Positions 1 to 15,400 of a stretch of DNA of 64,000 nucleotides are shown here, piece after piece; position 1 is the stretch's first letter; the number at the start of each line of letters is the position of its first letter. Position numbers and translations under genes: made by a program. The stretch spans positions 12,620,234 through 12,684,233 of the forward strand of contig JARZZO010000014.1 of the NCBI GenBank assembly GCA_030544215.1. The letters run 5' to 3'. The notes below the pieces were generated by a model. The model had not been told where the DNA came from, did no database searches, and was given only the letters and a program-made list of their open reading frames with translations. This DNA comes from Zantedeschia hybrid cultivar. Its lineage: Eukaryota; Streptophyta; Magnoliopsida; Alismatales; Araceae.

Positions 1-349
1 TTGACCTTTACAATCCACCCAAACCACTACCGTATAACCAAAGTGATGGCTCTAACATGGCCATCATGGCTGAAGTTGGGGTCATTACACCACCTCCTTC
101 CCCCACCCCACACTCCTCCACCAAAAAAAAATAAAAAATAAAACATATTGCTCTGGCTGGAGTATCAAATTTATGGTACCAATTTGGTTCCTTTCACAGT
201 TGCATTTTGTGCTACTTGACTTGTGTAAAGGATTTTTTAAGTCAAAAAATGACAAATAATACAGAATTCAAGTGACAGATGATTGCCAGGAACAAATCAA
301 AAGAATTTCCAATCATTGAAGTTATTTAAAACACTTTCCAAGGCCATAC
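1..349 (-). other. start of RIC1 intron 14, no feature seen
   Basis: Intronic sequence downstream of exon 14. It does not contain the expected next conserved block of the protein and no repeat was recognised. Confidence 0.7.
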
Positions 350-407
350 CAATATATAGCATGCGGCAGTTCTGTACCATCTTCGTTGGAAACATTCTTC
401 AAACAAC
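350..407 (-). CDS. RIC1: RIC1-like exon 14 (last exon in window)
   Basis: Completes Glu898 and encodes 899-917 (LFEECFQRRWYRTAACYIL). Acceptor TTTCAG, donor GTATGG. The next exon is not in positions 1-349. Confidence 0.9.
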
Positions 408-3400
408 CTGAAAGAGGAATCAGAGGTGCGAGTTCCAGAATAAAAGCTTGTGTGAAATTGGAGGAAAAGACAAGATAATGTGCCTAGAACAAAGTATATG
501 CATCGCAAGGAGAGGAGAAAGTACATTTTGCAAGGTGGACATTGATTTAGGAGCAATTATGGCAAAGTAAAAAATATTTGCTAACATGTTATCTTACTAT
601 TCATCCCAAAAGGTAATTCACATCAGCTTGCTCTCGTAAAACACAGACCAAGAATGATGGCAAATGCTCATGCATGCAAGAACCAGATATTCACGATCCA
701 ATGAGAGACACACTAAGGCTGCCATAAGAATTAACTTCAATGAGAGAAATCCTGTTTGGAGGACAACACCATGTCACCATCGTAATTGTATAACATAGAT
801 GCAGGACACAACTCCTTATCCATCATCCGAAGACACAAGAACATAGTGCACTTTCATGCTCAATGTATGTCCCCACCAAACTATTCAGAACAAAATTAGA
901 AGTTTGAAGTCATTTGAATAAGGTATTGGACTTCTTTCCTGTGCCTTTGGGTATTGTCTTACCACTATACTAAATACATCAGCATGAAGCATGAAAAGAT
1001 AAAACCAGATATAGTAGAAAATGTTCAGAATAGCCTTCACATATCAACAAAAAACTATTAAGATTAGCATACTGAATAAAATTAATGTTCATTAACCTTA
1101 TTAGAATTTTGATAACGCAATTCACTATATTCAAGTATCATTGACCCATTTACAGTGTAAATCACAATTCAGCTTGACTTGAACCTGTTTAATTACAGCC
1201 CTAAGTACTGCTACTAAATCTGTTAAGGCTTATCCCAAACAAAAACAGCAGTTGAATAAGACTCTGACCCGTTAATGGCATTTTGTGTCTCCGTCAAACT
1301 ATTCTTTTTAATCACTATCAAGTAATCAACTTCATTTTTTGTCTTCTATTTTCACTTTACTTTCCTCCTCGCTCTAAATTTGACCACATCTTCTTCGAAC
1401 ACTTTTTAATCAAAAATTCTGTCCAATAATAACAGTATTACCACCAGCAGTTTCTTTTTTTCTACCTTCTTTTCCTTATTTAATTCTACAAGTTCGACTG
1501 GGCATAATGCCAGCAATGGGCTTCTAACTTATCCTAAACAGGGGCTTTAAAATTTGAGTCTTCATCCAATTTTGTGTAACTGATATGCAGCAGGTTGCAC
1601 CGCATTGACATGCAATTGAAAGAAATTGAAGTAGCTGGACCTCCTTGGTCCACACTTAAGGGGGGAAAGCTTGGACATTATTGGGTATTAAAATGTGGTT
1701 CATTATTTTAGATGACCGTAACCATTATTCATTATAACTAAGAACAAGTCCAAAACTGCATATATTTAAGCAAACTTCATGTGAAAATAAATCAGTTGAG
1801 TATTAACCAACGTAATTAAGCATTAAAACTTGAGACATTCTTTTAAATCTAAACAGTCTGCAAGCAATTAGGCAAGATTACAGAATTGTGCAAACCCGTG
1901 AGACAGCCATGAAATTGCCTGAAATTAGAGAAATTAAAACTAAAGAAATGCAATTGTGAGTCACAAATTGAAGCTTGGCACAAATTTATGCAATCAAATT
2001 TATAAACCTACACAAATCTGAGCAATTAAGCAAGGCTGCTCGGAACGATGTGCAGCAATTCATTATTGACACTTTAATATGCAAAATTTGCCACTTCCTC
2101 TATACCAAATATATTAACTATAATTACTTACGTCATCCTTTATGCGACTCACCTGGAGTTATGGTGCCCATCAACACAAGGATGAGTCATCCTCATATCA
2201 CAGTCCTTCATGATTATTATTAAATGTATAGGCATAATGATCCAATTATCCGAAATATAATTAGGTAGCTTTGTGTTTTAATGCTACAAGTAACCCTTTT
2301 CATTTTACTAGTGATTCAATTAAAATATAATCAGATGTAAATACTCAATTAACTATTTTAGATTTATTTTCCTTTACTAGTGGTAAGATTGTATGAAAAT
2401 GGCATAGATGGAATTAGATACTAAGCAATTATTGAGAACAGTGTCTTCATTTCCATTTTATATATATATATGTCAGATTTTCCACTGTTCTTTTTTACAT
2501 TTCATCGAAATTTTACAACATTTGTTTTTTAAATTAGGCAAATACAGGATTGTATCCTTCAAACCAGGCAAAGAACCCACATGATCAAATTGACACTGGG
2601 TGACTGGGATCAGCTCATGCAAATCCTAACCTTATTCTAGCACCTAAAACCCATACTGGGTGATTCCTGAGAGCATATTGAGCTGTTAAAGATTACAGTT
2701 GCTTTCTACTACATTTTCTAATCCAGGGAGAACACAGAAACGTCCCACTGACCTGCGGTGTGATGGAAGTCATTACCAGTTCATGAAAAAGAGTCTTTAT
2801 ATACCATTCAGCACTCAAGAGGTACTCATGATTATTCACTGGACAAAAAAAGATGATTTTACATCTGTCCCGCTTCAGACTAAACATGTGAAGCAGAGAT
2901 TATTACTACCTTTTTTAAACTATCAACAATACGCAAATTGGACAATTATTCATCAATGTACGAATGGAAATGTATAGAAAAATACATGATTTTGCTTGTG
3001 ATGAATTTGTGACAACGTACTCTGTTGATCTTCCAGCAGCTGAAAACAAATCTGCCCAGTGTCTCCCATCAGTTTTCCTGGCAACACTGACAACTACATC
3101 CAGATATTCAGGAAAGTTTCTGATCAAATCACATGTCTTCTCCAACAATGTGTGACTTGAAGGCTTAAGAGAAGCAGAAAACTGGTTCTTATTTGCAGTC
3201 TGCCTGTAGAACACAATGAGCCATCGTTAGAGAATGATTTCATAAAAGAATAGCCTGTATAAAGTACCAGATGAAGCTAGTCGGGGGAAATAAGATTGTA
3301 AGTTAACATATACTTGAGATTTAAAAGGGCCAAGTAGGTCTACCCATGATTGCATTCCACTTGTAATATTCTAGGCTGTACAATCCAATGGTAGCCAACA

Positions 3401-6400
3401 CGCACACACGACACCTCACTGATCACTGCTTAAGGGGTTCTCGTCATCTTTGGGTATGCAATCCAGCAAAAATAAATAAGGAGTTCGATTTCATGGCTGA
3501 CTTTTGCCTGAACACCAACCATCTAAAAAGAACCAGACTGATACTAAATGTTGAATGGGGGAGCTACCCTTAACCATCCATCAAGCACCAGCCTTCTACC
3601 AGATGATGAGTGGGGAGCCTACCTGTATGGTTAACGTTCATGCGCAGAAACAGTTACATAATACCGCATCCCCTAATACTAGGATCCTGACACTCATACA
3701 ATCAACACAAATATAAATAGTATTTATTGTGCAGAAATGGAAATTTTGAATGACAAAAAAGACTGCCTTTCTATGTGCATATGTGCTAAAAGATCATTGC
3801 ACATTCAGCTTCTCTTCTTCATTTATTATGCAGAAATGAAAACTCTGACTGACCAAAAAGACTGCTTTTCTATGCACTTATGTGCTAAAAGATTATTGCA
3901 CATTCAGCCTCTTCTCTTTGTATCATTATGACAACTAGAGCAGAATTTGTCATCGGATGCTGTATTTGACTTGGCAAGTTGGTATAGCTTCTGATGGAGC
4001 ACTATCCCCTGAGGTTCATCCATCCCACCTTATCTGCCACTTGATTCTTAATATCTTACAGCTTCGCACTTAGTTCCATTTTCCTATAATCATGCTAGGT
4101 GTTTATTGCTTTCATGCATTATTTAGCCAAAGAAATCGTTGCTCAGAGTGCTGTCCAGTTATACCTTGTATGCACATATCTTGTGTACTGTTGTTGCATT
4201 AGATGCAGCAGCAGGTTTCATGTGCAGGTCACTGGGCATCAGAAATTGGAGATTCAAGTACCACAAAGTTTCTCCCTCCCTCCCTCTCTCTTTGAAGTGG
4301 ATAGTCATATTCAAGTAACATGAAGTTGGAATGTGATCATGATGATTTCTATGAAAAGTTAGACAAAGCGTTTGCTGAATTCAAGTTAGAGGAAACATGT
4401 GCGAATTTCAAGCGCATCATACCTTGATATTTCAGCATCAAATACAGTGAAAAGAAGCCACTCTAAACAGTGGGAGAAATGAGGCTTTTCCGCTGACAAA
4501 AATGCTAACTGCAGAGCTTCCTCGAATTTGTCCCTCTAGCAAACAAGAGAAAGAACAAAAAGAAAAAATACTCATCACTAATTAAGAGACAAATATACAG
4601 GTCACCATTATAAACAATGGACACCTTGCCGCATGAGATAGATCTATTGACATAAAGTCTCAAGAGAAAAGACAAGACAAGAGTTTGCAAACAACATATG
4701 GAAACCTTAGATAAAAATTCAGGTACATGCTCACTCCAATACAAACAAAACAAATAAGCTGAACAGCCTTTCCCTTGCAGGTGATCCCCTAAATTGAACC
4801 TGGCACCAGTATTCTTTTCATTCCGTCACATGGTTCGCAGATTGGCCAATTCTGATCCAGCTAGAATTCGATAGAGGCCGATCCGATTTCATGGGCGAAA
4901 CCCGATCGCCAAAAGAAAATTTAAATATTAATAATAAGGGCCAGAATCGACTTGGAATCAGCTGGAATCGACCTGAATTGACCTGGATCGGCCACAAATT
5001 GGGTCGATCCTACCCGGATCGTCCAATACAGGTCCGATCCTACCGATATGAACTCAAAACCCTGCCTGAATCTTGACTTTTATCTTTATCCATCAAATAA
5101 TGTAGCATGTACTGGATCTCTCCTGTTGAAAAGATTAATTGATGTTATTCTTATGTAGGTCGTTGTGGAATTAAAAATTGGAACATTTATTTAAGTTATA
5201 TGTTTAATCCTGAAACCCCAATTGACCGCTACCAACCAAATCAATGTGATTTCATTAGATTTGATTGCTAGTATGTCATTTTCACTTTTTTAGTTTCTTT
5301 CCTATTTTTATGATTTTTACCTTATTTGTTTTCTAATTTTTCTTGATTTTTTTCTTTTTTTTCAATTAAAAAATTCAGGCCGATCATTGATCAGCTTTTT
5401 TCCCTTGGATCGACCGATTCTGCTGATCTGACCACGATCCCCGATCCAGACTGGATCGAAACCACGTGATTCCTGGTCCCAATGCGATTCTACCTTCCTT
5501 GTTCCATCATGCACTGCTGCTTCCCTTATGTTGGGGAACAGGTGATGGCTGATGATCTCTCACATGCATTAGATCAGTAACTACCAGTATGCCACAAAAA
5601 TATAGTGCAACTAATATATACTGACAATGGTTCAATGCCCCAACCCCCCCAAAACAAAGTACAGCCACCACACACAAACCCTTTACAATATCTAGGTCTC
5701 TGCGTATATGAATGTTAGTAGTGAAGAGGACACAAACACATAAGATTAGCACAATGCTCTTCCGTGTACAATTTGGGGTAGGTTTATCCTTAAAATCCTA
5801 TTGAGAAGAGCATTGGTACAATGCATGTGAAGGTAATGATGAAGACGAAGATGATAATAGCAATGACGACAATCACCATTATTTAGAAACAAAAGAGAAA
5901 TTGAGGAAAGGTACCACCTCCTCTTACCTTTATTTCTAAAATGATGCCCCATCCTTTGTCTTTTTAGTCATTTCAGGAAACTATGTTCATTATCTTTCAA
6001 CAGAATGAAGCACAAGTTCAAACACCCAAACTCCTGCAAGGAGGGATGCACAATGGCCAGGCCCACCCAGCCACGAGTAATGCCGCCAAGAAGGACACAG
6101 CTTGGCACAGCAAGGGGGATCGAGGAGCAGGAGGGTCACTGTGATGGGTGCAACCAGAGTTGCAGTGGTAGGGCCAACACTTCTGCTCACTGCCAGAGAA
6201 AATGATGCACTAGCCGAAAAGGCACACTCACATCACCAATCAAGCAACTGCTATGGATTTCTGGCTGTGCTCACCAATTGATTAAGGTCAGAATGAACAC
6301 CAAGTCTGGACCTATGAAGTCAAAAGTGATTGAGGTGCTCATCTTGATGATGAGTAAGGGAGTAAACGGATAGGATAAGGTTATTGAATATGAAAACAGA

Positions 6401-9400
6401 CACGAAAAGAGGTGTTTCCATTTCTGTTTCCACTTAATAGTTTTAATCGAATACGGAATCGGAAATCAGATAAAAAGAATTTTATTGACTTGGTCATTGA
6501 GCCTCATAATGTTATTGGGCTTCTGAACCCTTAGCAAATATGCTTACCATGTCCAACGCCAATGGAGTGGCTAGGTGTTTCCTATATTGAAAGCTCCTCC
6601 CTGCCGTTGCCTTTCGCCCCTGATGTTAGACTATTTATGGAGAACCAACAACCAGTAGACGATGGTACATGGTGGTGTTAGGCAAGAATCCTGCCGCAGG
6701 ATCAACCCCTTCAGCTTGACAATGCCGTGGGCCCCGACCACTAGCTGGTTAGCACAGAGCTTGGCTACCATCATGTGAGCTTGCCCACAGTGCAGAAGGA
6801 CTTGACACAGGTGCTGAGCAGATGGAAGAATCCAGTGCGATTCTCAGTCTGCCTCACCTAGGCGAAGGCTTGTCCGGCCAGGCACAGCATATCGGACATT
6901 CATGGCCTTCTGCAGGTGAAGATTGCCTTCCCCAGGCCCAGCGTGGAAGATGCCTCACAGTAAATGACCCAAAGGAGTTGGATATTCTTGGCCTTGTTGA
7001 AGATGCCGACCATCTTGGTGACGGCGACAAGGGGTGGGGGATGGGAGGCCGAGGGGAGGAGGAAGAGGGACCGTAGTGCTCGGCATGGCAGAAGAGACAG
7101 AGGACAAGGTGCCATGAGAAGGGGACTCGTTGCACACCTAGAGGAGGAGCTCTTGGGAGAGGTGGATGGCACAGAAGCATGCATGGAGGCAGCCATTCTG
7201 GTTGCTTTCTGCAAAAGGTCCTACATTGGAAGTCCGTGGGAAGTAGGAAAGATAGGCACTCTATAGAAGAGACCAGGGGCTCTGGCTCGAACCGCCCATG
7301 ATCTTATTGGAAATATGGTAAACTGGATACAGCAACAACACTTTCCGATTCCGTTTCCAAATTTTATCGGAAATTATCCGACTTCGATTTCGACTATTAA
7401 GACCCGAAAATAGGTCAGAAATTTTTTTCAATAATAACATAGATTGCACCACCAATTTTATTCAGAATAAATAGAGGAAGTACAATAAAAAAAGGATAGG
7501 AGAGGTTCCTATACTTCAAAATGAATAAAAAAACAAAACAACGAAGCAAATTAAGACTCAAATAAATGCCTTTCTCCAAGAATCAGCTGATATCCCTAAG
7601 ATATGACGAGACCAACTATATAAAAAGCCAAACTTTTGAGAGAAATATATTCAACATATACTTTACTTCCCCGGAAAATTGCGTCATTCTTCTCTCTCCA
7701 TATGCTCCAGCAGATAGAATACTGAAGAATACCCAAAATACTAAAAAAAAAATTGGCCTGTTGACCTTCTCAAGAACTTGAAGTACCTCCACATCTCTAT
7801 AATAGAATGAAAGTTTGGTTTGAAATTCAGCAACTTGCCAAAGGTACTCCACTCTTCTAGACTTAACTGTACATTGTGCAAACAAGTAGTCCACATCTTC
7901 ATCATGAATACCACACAATGAACACAGCACTCCTTCATTAGGACACCATTTGCTTATATAGACTTTAATAATAATCCTCTTTTCAAACATAAGCCACATG
8001 AATGCCTTCACCTTCAAAGGGGACTTTACTTTCCACACATCATCAAGTTTTGGATAATTAGGTAAAACACCTTCCAGAACTGAGTAACAGGATTTGACAG
8101 TAAAAATTCCTTCTGTTGATTCCCACCTCAACTTGTCCGAAGAATATAAATCTATTTTAACTGTATGCAAAGAGGCTATGAGTGTGCTGCACTCCTCAAA
8201 TTCATCATCCTTCAGGTTTCTGCGCATCTGCACACACCAGTGAATCCCATTGCTATCATGTTCATAACAATCTCTCACCGTACTCCATTTGTCAGCAGCA
8301 ACATATAAAAGAGGATATTTATCCTCAAACAAATGTCACCCAGCCACTTATCTCTCCAAAACAGAGTGTTATTTCCTTTCCCCACATGGAAAAATATAAG
8401 ATTCTGAAACTGATTTCCTGCCTTAATAATATCTTTCCAGATTGGAGACATATTGGAAACATTTGACGTCTTCAAATAAAATTTGTTCAGAGGCAGATAA
8501 TGTTTGTGTTGCATCACCATTTTCCAAAGACTAACATCCTCAATCATCAATTCAATGCTAGATTCCAAATTCTGAGCCTCCTAACCCCCATTCCACAAAC
8601 AGGTCAGAAAGTTGGAAAACGGATTACCATTTACACCCCTAGATGAGGCAAGGTGAAGCATGACGACAAGGTGCCTTGCTCTAGACCTTGTTGCCTAGGC
8701 AAATGCTGGAAATGCCCCCACCCAATTAGGTGCTCTCCTTGGACCACTGAACCAGCACACCTGCTCACCTCAGCATGGGCAGTAAAAGTGGGTGCCCAAT
8801 TCACATTCACAGGGCCCACTTCATTATATAAAACCCCCCCCCACCTCATTTCGACTTCACACTTCTGTTTCACTTACCCCCAAAACCCTAATCATATAGA
8901 AATAGTCTTGATATACCATCTCTACTACTTCCATAATACAATTGGTGGTACAATCCAACTTGTCTTTCAAAGAAAGATTTCCTTCAATAAGTGTATGCTA
9001 GCAATGATTCCCTTCAACAAGTGTACGCTAGCACTGGCCTCAAAGCATGAACAAAGATGCACAATTATAAAGCCTTAGTCTATGCACTCTGCATGACACC
9101 AATGAACATAACAAATTGCAGACAAGGCAAGATATATTTTGCCCATGTTTTATACAATGGGAGGACAGAACAGAACAAGAACATTCTCATAGAGAACTGC
9201 CGCTAGTGCATTGAGTCTATCATGATAAAACATAAAATTAGACTGAAACCTGACTACCTGAGATATGCTTTCACTACGCCACAACATAAACTATCCCTTC
9301 TTTATTTTCATAACATGCATATTTGAGCATAACAAGGATACCCTCAAGTATGCAGTGAATAAACATTTCTTCAATCAATGCAATTAAGACCCTGACTAGG

Positions 9401-12400
9401 AACCAGCTACAGTTCATTGTGGTCAGAAATTCACAATTAAAATGTTCACATACGGTTAAAAAAAATAATCCATTAGTTTTGCACAAGCTGACAATTAATG
9501 GCTAAAGCTCTGAGGTTGCTTCAAAAAACATAATGGGCACATAGCGAGCAAAGAGAAGTTAGCAGATCAATCAATGGAACTCTCTGCAATGAATTGGATG
9601 CCTCCACAGGTTCCTCAATAATGAGGACTGACAGCACGAAACTTCTTGTTATGTGCACAGAATCAGAAGGGAAAAAATGTGAAGGAATTTCACATTGGTC
9701 ATTTGACTATTAGTATATGCTTTACAAATTTCAGGCTTAGCAGCACTGAGTCTAAAACAGGAACATGAACTCACACCTGAAGTAGATGCCGCAGCAAACA
9801 ATGCAATATTGTTTGAGCTTGAGGCAATGGCTCAAAACATGGAAATTCTGTACAGGTTGAGAATGATGTTCTCTGTGACACACCAACAACAACACCAGCA
9901 TTCGGAAGAAGCCCCAACGGATAAACCTCACGATCAAATTCTAGTTCGGGATCCAACTGCAAAGATGGTAAAACTTAGTGCATCTAAACAATATTTGGCT
10001 TTCAGGAAAGGAAGCAGCATGCAACTTTCATAATGGATAAATGGTAGATAACGATGAAAAGCATACATGAAATGTTAGAGTTGGAACCATATGCAAAAAT
10101 AAGCCATAGCATTGAAGAGAAATCTCACAATGCTTACAGCCTTGTATTCTACGGGTGTTTTATAATCTATATTTACATACCTACCTCCCAAGCAATTTTT
10201 GGATGAAGCATCAATCTTTTAAAACAAGTTTTTTTCCCTTCATTATACAACCGGATTTATGTTCTTCTTTCTTGGGCCCTGTATACCTATGTTACCAACA
10301 AGAAGGGCTATTTTGCAACTTACTTCATTTTTCCTCGCTGTGCTTCAGAAGCTGAAGAGCTTACCAGAATATTCGCCCCAACCTCCATTCTCCCTTTTTA
10401 CTTTTCCCTCCATGCCTCCTTTCTTTCGACCTTCACCACACTTCATCTCTTATTTTTCTTACAAATTGTTTCTCTTCTTTTTTTTTTTTTCCTTTTTCTG
10501 TGCATGAGGTTTTTGTTTGTGCATACCCACACTACTATGGTACAAGATTTCTTCTTCTTTTTATAAGTGACCAGAAAGTTACCCCATCCATGGATCCTGG
10601 TCACTTGTCCACTAACCCTAAGAGAGAAATCGGGACAATGACGATCGGGATCACTAGAGTGCAGAATGACTGCACAAGTTTGGGAGACATCAATTCCACC
10701 AAAGGAGCAAGAGGAAGTGAAGTTCTTGGAAACCATTTGAGAGCAGCATCCAAAAAAATTGTTTGGACTTGATACATCTAGAAGAAGCCACTTTCTAGTA
10801 TAGAGTGGAGGGAAGAACACCTGCCGGCCCCAACTCACTCTAATACAGATAACAACGGAAGATAAGGCCTTTAAAGCCACAACATAATGCCCAATTATAA
10901 ATGTCTTTGGCACCACTGCCATAGGTGGCAGTGCTCAAACAGTATTGTCCAAGAACAGATGACTGTAGTGACAACATCTAAACAGGTTCCAATGACCATG
11001 ACTGGACTCCCTACTAAGTTTGAGGCCAAGGGATCTCTCTTCAGTCCTAAAATCATTAATCAGTGGGTGGGGGGAAGACCCAGTGGGGGTTATGTCAGAC
11101 CCCCTTTTGACCATCAAAGGGCCTTCCAAACCAAAATGGATCAGTGGCCCAATTCAGGCAACCATGATCAACCATGATCACAATGAGCCAGAGTCTGTGA
11201 ACTATGGCGACAGCAACAATATATATATAGTTGGATAGAGAGGTGCTTACCACAAGGATGAGATTTTCAATTGATCAGCAGTGCAACCAAGGATTAGGAA
11301 TAGCAAGTTTCCCTGTTAATACCCAGCGGTGCTTCACTTTTTGAGTGGCTTAGAGCCACTTGCTGAATGAGCAGATAACCATACTCACAAAGCACTGTCC
11401 TTCTACTGCTGGTTGTTTTTAACAATATCAAGGGAAAATCTAATGTAGATGCCCCTTTCCAATATTACTAATTTAGCCCTAATGTGTCCAAAAAGTATGC
11501 AGTACACCAGGGATATTTGTTATACAAGGTTGTCGTGTCAATTCTTAGTTGAATGAATGTGTGGAGGGGTATCGTGGACCATTTATGGTCATTCTAGCAA
11601 TTGACATTTGGGTGTGTGTGGAGGGTAGATTGGCAAAAGAAGTCCTGGCATAAGACAATAATTAAAGTAAATGCCAAAATGTTGAATTGATTTACCCCTG
11701 ATATTTGGAAACAATAAAATGCCAAGTTATAAGTCTCATACTACCCAAGGCATCATATGTGCACCATGAGGTGTCCAAGGGACAGTGCCCTCCACTTTTT
11801 GCATAACATTCTTACTATCCTCAAAGGCTTATCCCTCCTCCCAAGGCTCCTTTTCTTCCATGAATGCACATTCCGATATTGGATGATGCCCTCGACTTTT
11901 CACATAATTATTGCTTCATATGCACATTGGTTCTCGTCTTTCATCTCTTTGATTTATGTAGATGTAGAATAAAATCGTAATGACCCGATCCAACCCTTGT
12001 GAGGTATTGTCCGCTTTGGGTTAAGCCCGCACGGTTTTGTCACCAAAAGACGCTTCACAAGTTATGGATACGGCCCCTTCATGTATAGCCCAATAACTTT
12101 TTTCCATTTTTCATTACAGGACTAATCCAGTTCAATCCCACCCTAGCCCCCAAACGCAGTGGCGGCTCCACACCGCTTCACTTGCGGGAAGCCCATTCCT
12201 ATGGGTAGCTCCTTCCTATGGGTAACCCTCTCCTCCTGCCCAGCTTGTGACTGGTCATTACAAGAATTTTAACTACTATGGAGCAGGTTTTGCAGGCACA
12301 AGCATTACCTTTGAATCCATAAGACATTGCCTGAGGCAGTAGACTATACTGGCCATAACTCGACTATGATGATTGCACGTCAGTTTCCTCTAGCTCATGA

Positions 12401-15400
12401 CCACCATAGTACAATGAACACATTATAGGGTCAGTGTTTACTCTTTATGATGTTCAGATGCCATTACTGTTGTTGAACCTTTGCTTAAGTATTTAAACCT
12501 GTATATCAAACACATTCAAAGTGAAAGAATGGGGAGAGGGGGATCAAGCAGGAGCAACCGAGCAAGTCCACATATATTGCAAAACACAAGGTTAGTCCAT
12601 ATATTGTAACATTGTACTCTTACTGGACATGCATGCAATCCTAATAAATCCAAAGTGAAACTCCTGCATAGCCCACAATAAGTCAATGCCTCACAAGCCC
12701 CACATGTTTATGTACTCTGGAACCGGCTGTTCCAGTCTACATGGGCAGATAAGGATCAGATTGCGGATTCATCATATTTTCTCACCCAAAGATGGATCCC
12801 AAAATTTGAAGGGTTTTTAAAGTGAGAAAATGAGATAAGAGGTTTACTAATAGTGCTTTAATTTAGTGTCTTTTTCCTTATATATACATCATATTTGAGG
12901 ACATCTTAATAATTTCACCACATGTTTACACAATATGAATCATGACTTGCACTCAACTCTCAGACAATAAGGAAAGAGAGAGAACAAAAAAGGGGAAGAG
13001 GAGGAAAAGTGGAGAGGACAGAAGTAACCTCTCTACCCAAAAATTCAGCCATGCTTCAGATAGATCACATGAACTTTGGACTTAACAAGCATTCTAAGTG
13101 AGTCTTTGGCCTAAGAGAATCTGAGTTTGATTTCCGCTTGGATCATTGCATGTACCATACAATAAAAGATGAGTAAGCCAAGAGATATAAGTGAACATGT
13201 TTTGTTTACAAATGGCTTGGGAAAATTAAACGCCACTGCTTCCAACCTATTTGTACAAATTAAAAACTTTTCCCAAAGTAGGGAGTGCGGCCCAAAGGCT
13301 TTACCAGACCCATCCCCCTCACAGCCAGCGGTCCACAAGCATGTGTACAGTGTACCACACCAAGGATTAGTGTGAATCATCCGCTATGCTGCATGGGCAG
13401 AGGGGCAGGAGCCAACAACATCAAATAAACAAAAAGCACTTAACACTCTGCTCCAGATAAGAAGGCCCGCTCCCAGACATATGTTTTGACTAATCTACAA
13501 AAAAGATTAACATTATCAACCATCTCCGAGCCTTTCTCCAGTCTGGAAGAAGATTGTGCAAAACATGGACCTTTTCAACTGCTCTTCTAGAACTGTGGTG
13601 GGAGATGGATTGGTTACCAGGTTTTGGGAAGATACTTGGATTGGACACAGGCCGCTCATGGACACATTTCCAGAACTGCATAGAATCACAACATCAGCTC
13701 ACAGATTTATTAATGATTTGTGGCGGCAGTCAGCTTGGGAGCTCTCATTCTATAGAAATCTGCAGCCCTCCGAACTGATTGAATTCATGGACCTTTTTGC
13801 TGCGCTACACAACATCAGACCGCAGCTAGGGGTTAATGATGGAAGATGGTGGAGATGGAAGCCGGGGGGAGACTTCTCTGTGAAGTCTACAATTAAATTC
13901 CTCTGTTCAGGGGGGATTAATATAACTTGATATAAGCAGGTTTGGGACAAGGTTCAAAAACTCGGCTCAGATCGGCACGGATCGGCCGAGTCGGACCGGT
14001 TTTGGGCCGTCCGTGCCGATCCCGAGTAACCTGGCCGAGTCCAAGACTCGGATCGGACGATCCGAGCTGGATCGGGCGATCCGAGACCGGATCAGGCCGG
14101 ATCGGCTGGAATCGGCCCGACCTGACCCCCAACGGCTAGTTTGACTAGCTGTTGGGGGTCAACCTAGCCGTTGTTGGCCGTTCCCAAACGGCCAGCAACA
14201 GTTAGTTTGGACCTTGGGGGTCTATTTAAACCCCCCCAAGGCCCTCCTAAGGCTCCACAAATTTTCTTTGAGCCTCCTAACATTCTTACTCTCTCTCCCA
14301 CTCTCTCGATCATAGAATTCTCTCTCCATCTCTCCCACGAGGTCACTTTTAGTCTACTACAAGCTCCGCGATCTCTCATCTTCTTGTGTTGTGAAGGAAT
14401 GGCATCTCAAGGTGCTGCTGAGCGGTCATCTGGGAATCCTCCTAACACTGATCATGCTTGGGGTCATTGCACACCGGTGGACATAGGCCAGAGAAAAGTA
14501 CAATGCAAATATTGCAACTGGGTCGTCTCTAGCGGGGTCTACCGATTCAAACAACATCTTGCTGGAATAAAAAGTGAAGTTGCAGCATGTGCTCGAGTTC
14601 CTTCAGCGCCACTTTGATTGGAGAATAGGAGAAGAATAAGGCCTCTTATTCTTAGAATAAAGTTAATTCTAGTTTGATGGGCGGAATGACTTATACCGCG
14701 TTAGAATTGCTTATATTAGAATAAGGAGAATAAGCAATTCGACCCTAGACCCAAGAATTGCTTATCCTTCTTATTCAGTTAGTGGGTCCCACGGAACTAT
14801 CAAAGTTAAGTACCCCTTATTCTAGTATACGCTATTCCGAATAAGTAATTCTGAATAACCTATTCTGCAAACAAATTGAGGCTCAGAGGTTAGGATCCAA
14901 TTTCGAACTTATATGAAGGAGAAGGAATCAAGCAAAACAAGTACTGCCAGAAGAAGACAAGAAATTCGAGAGGAATTGTCTGAACCAACGCGAAGGTCTG
15001 ATGCTGGAGTCCGGCTTGGTGGAAGTAATCAACCTATAAATGTTGATGATTGGGATACAAGTAAGTTTCTTATTTAACTTATTTTCATGTTCTTCATTTA
15101 ACGTTTTCAGACAAATAGTTATAGTAAATTAAATTTTTTTCTTTTACATTTAAAGCTGAATTGCGACGTGCAATGGAAGCAAGCCGGCGGTCCTTTGCAT
15201 ATGAGAACTTATTTCGACAAACTGGAAGATATAGAGGACAAAGAAGTGGCTCCACACCTTCTGCACAAGAGAGCACTAGCGCCGGCATGAGCACTAATGT
15301 ATGCGATGAGCTACCTCAGGAGTTCACTAGAGCTGGAGATCCTAGAGTAGGTCCAATAGATCCTTTCCTCACCAAGAAGAAGGATAAACAACCTTCTATT

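Noticed and set aside
6822..7266. Overlapping open frames on both strands in RIC1 intron 11
   Set aside because: GC-rich shadow frames with no domain; open on several frames at once.
10443..10922. 159-codon minus-strand open frame in RIC1 intron 10
   Set aside because: Contains a poly-Lys run read from a T-tract; no homology recognised and no RIC1 block belongs here.
13556..13930. Possible host gene for the 124-residue protein
   Set aside because: The text (RFWEDTWIG, FSVKS) is the standard C-terminal part of L1 ORF2.
14399..14617. BED zinc-finger protein as a host transcription factor
   Set aside because: Lies inside an element with hAT ends and a target duplication, beside DUF659 text, and is interrupted by a MITE.
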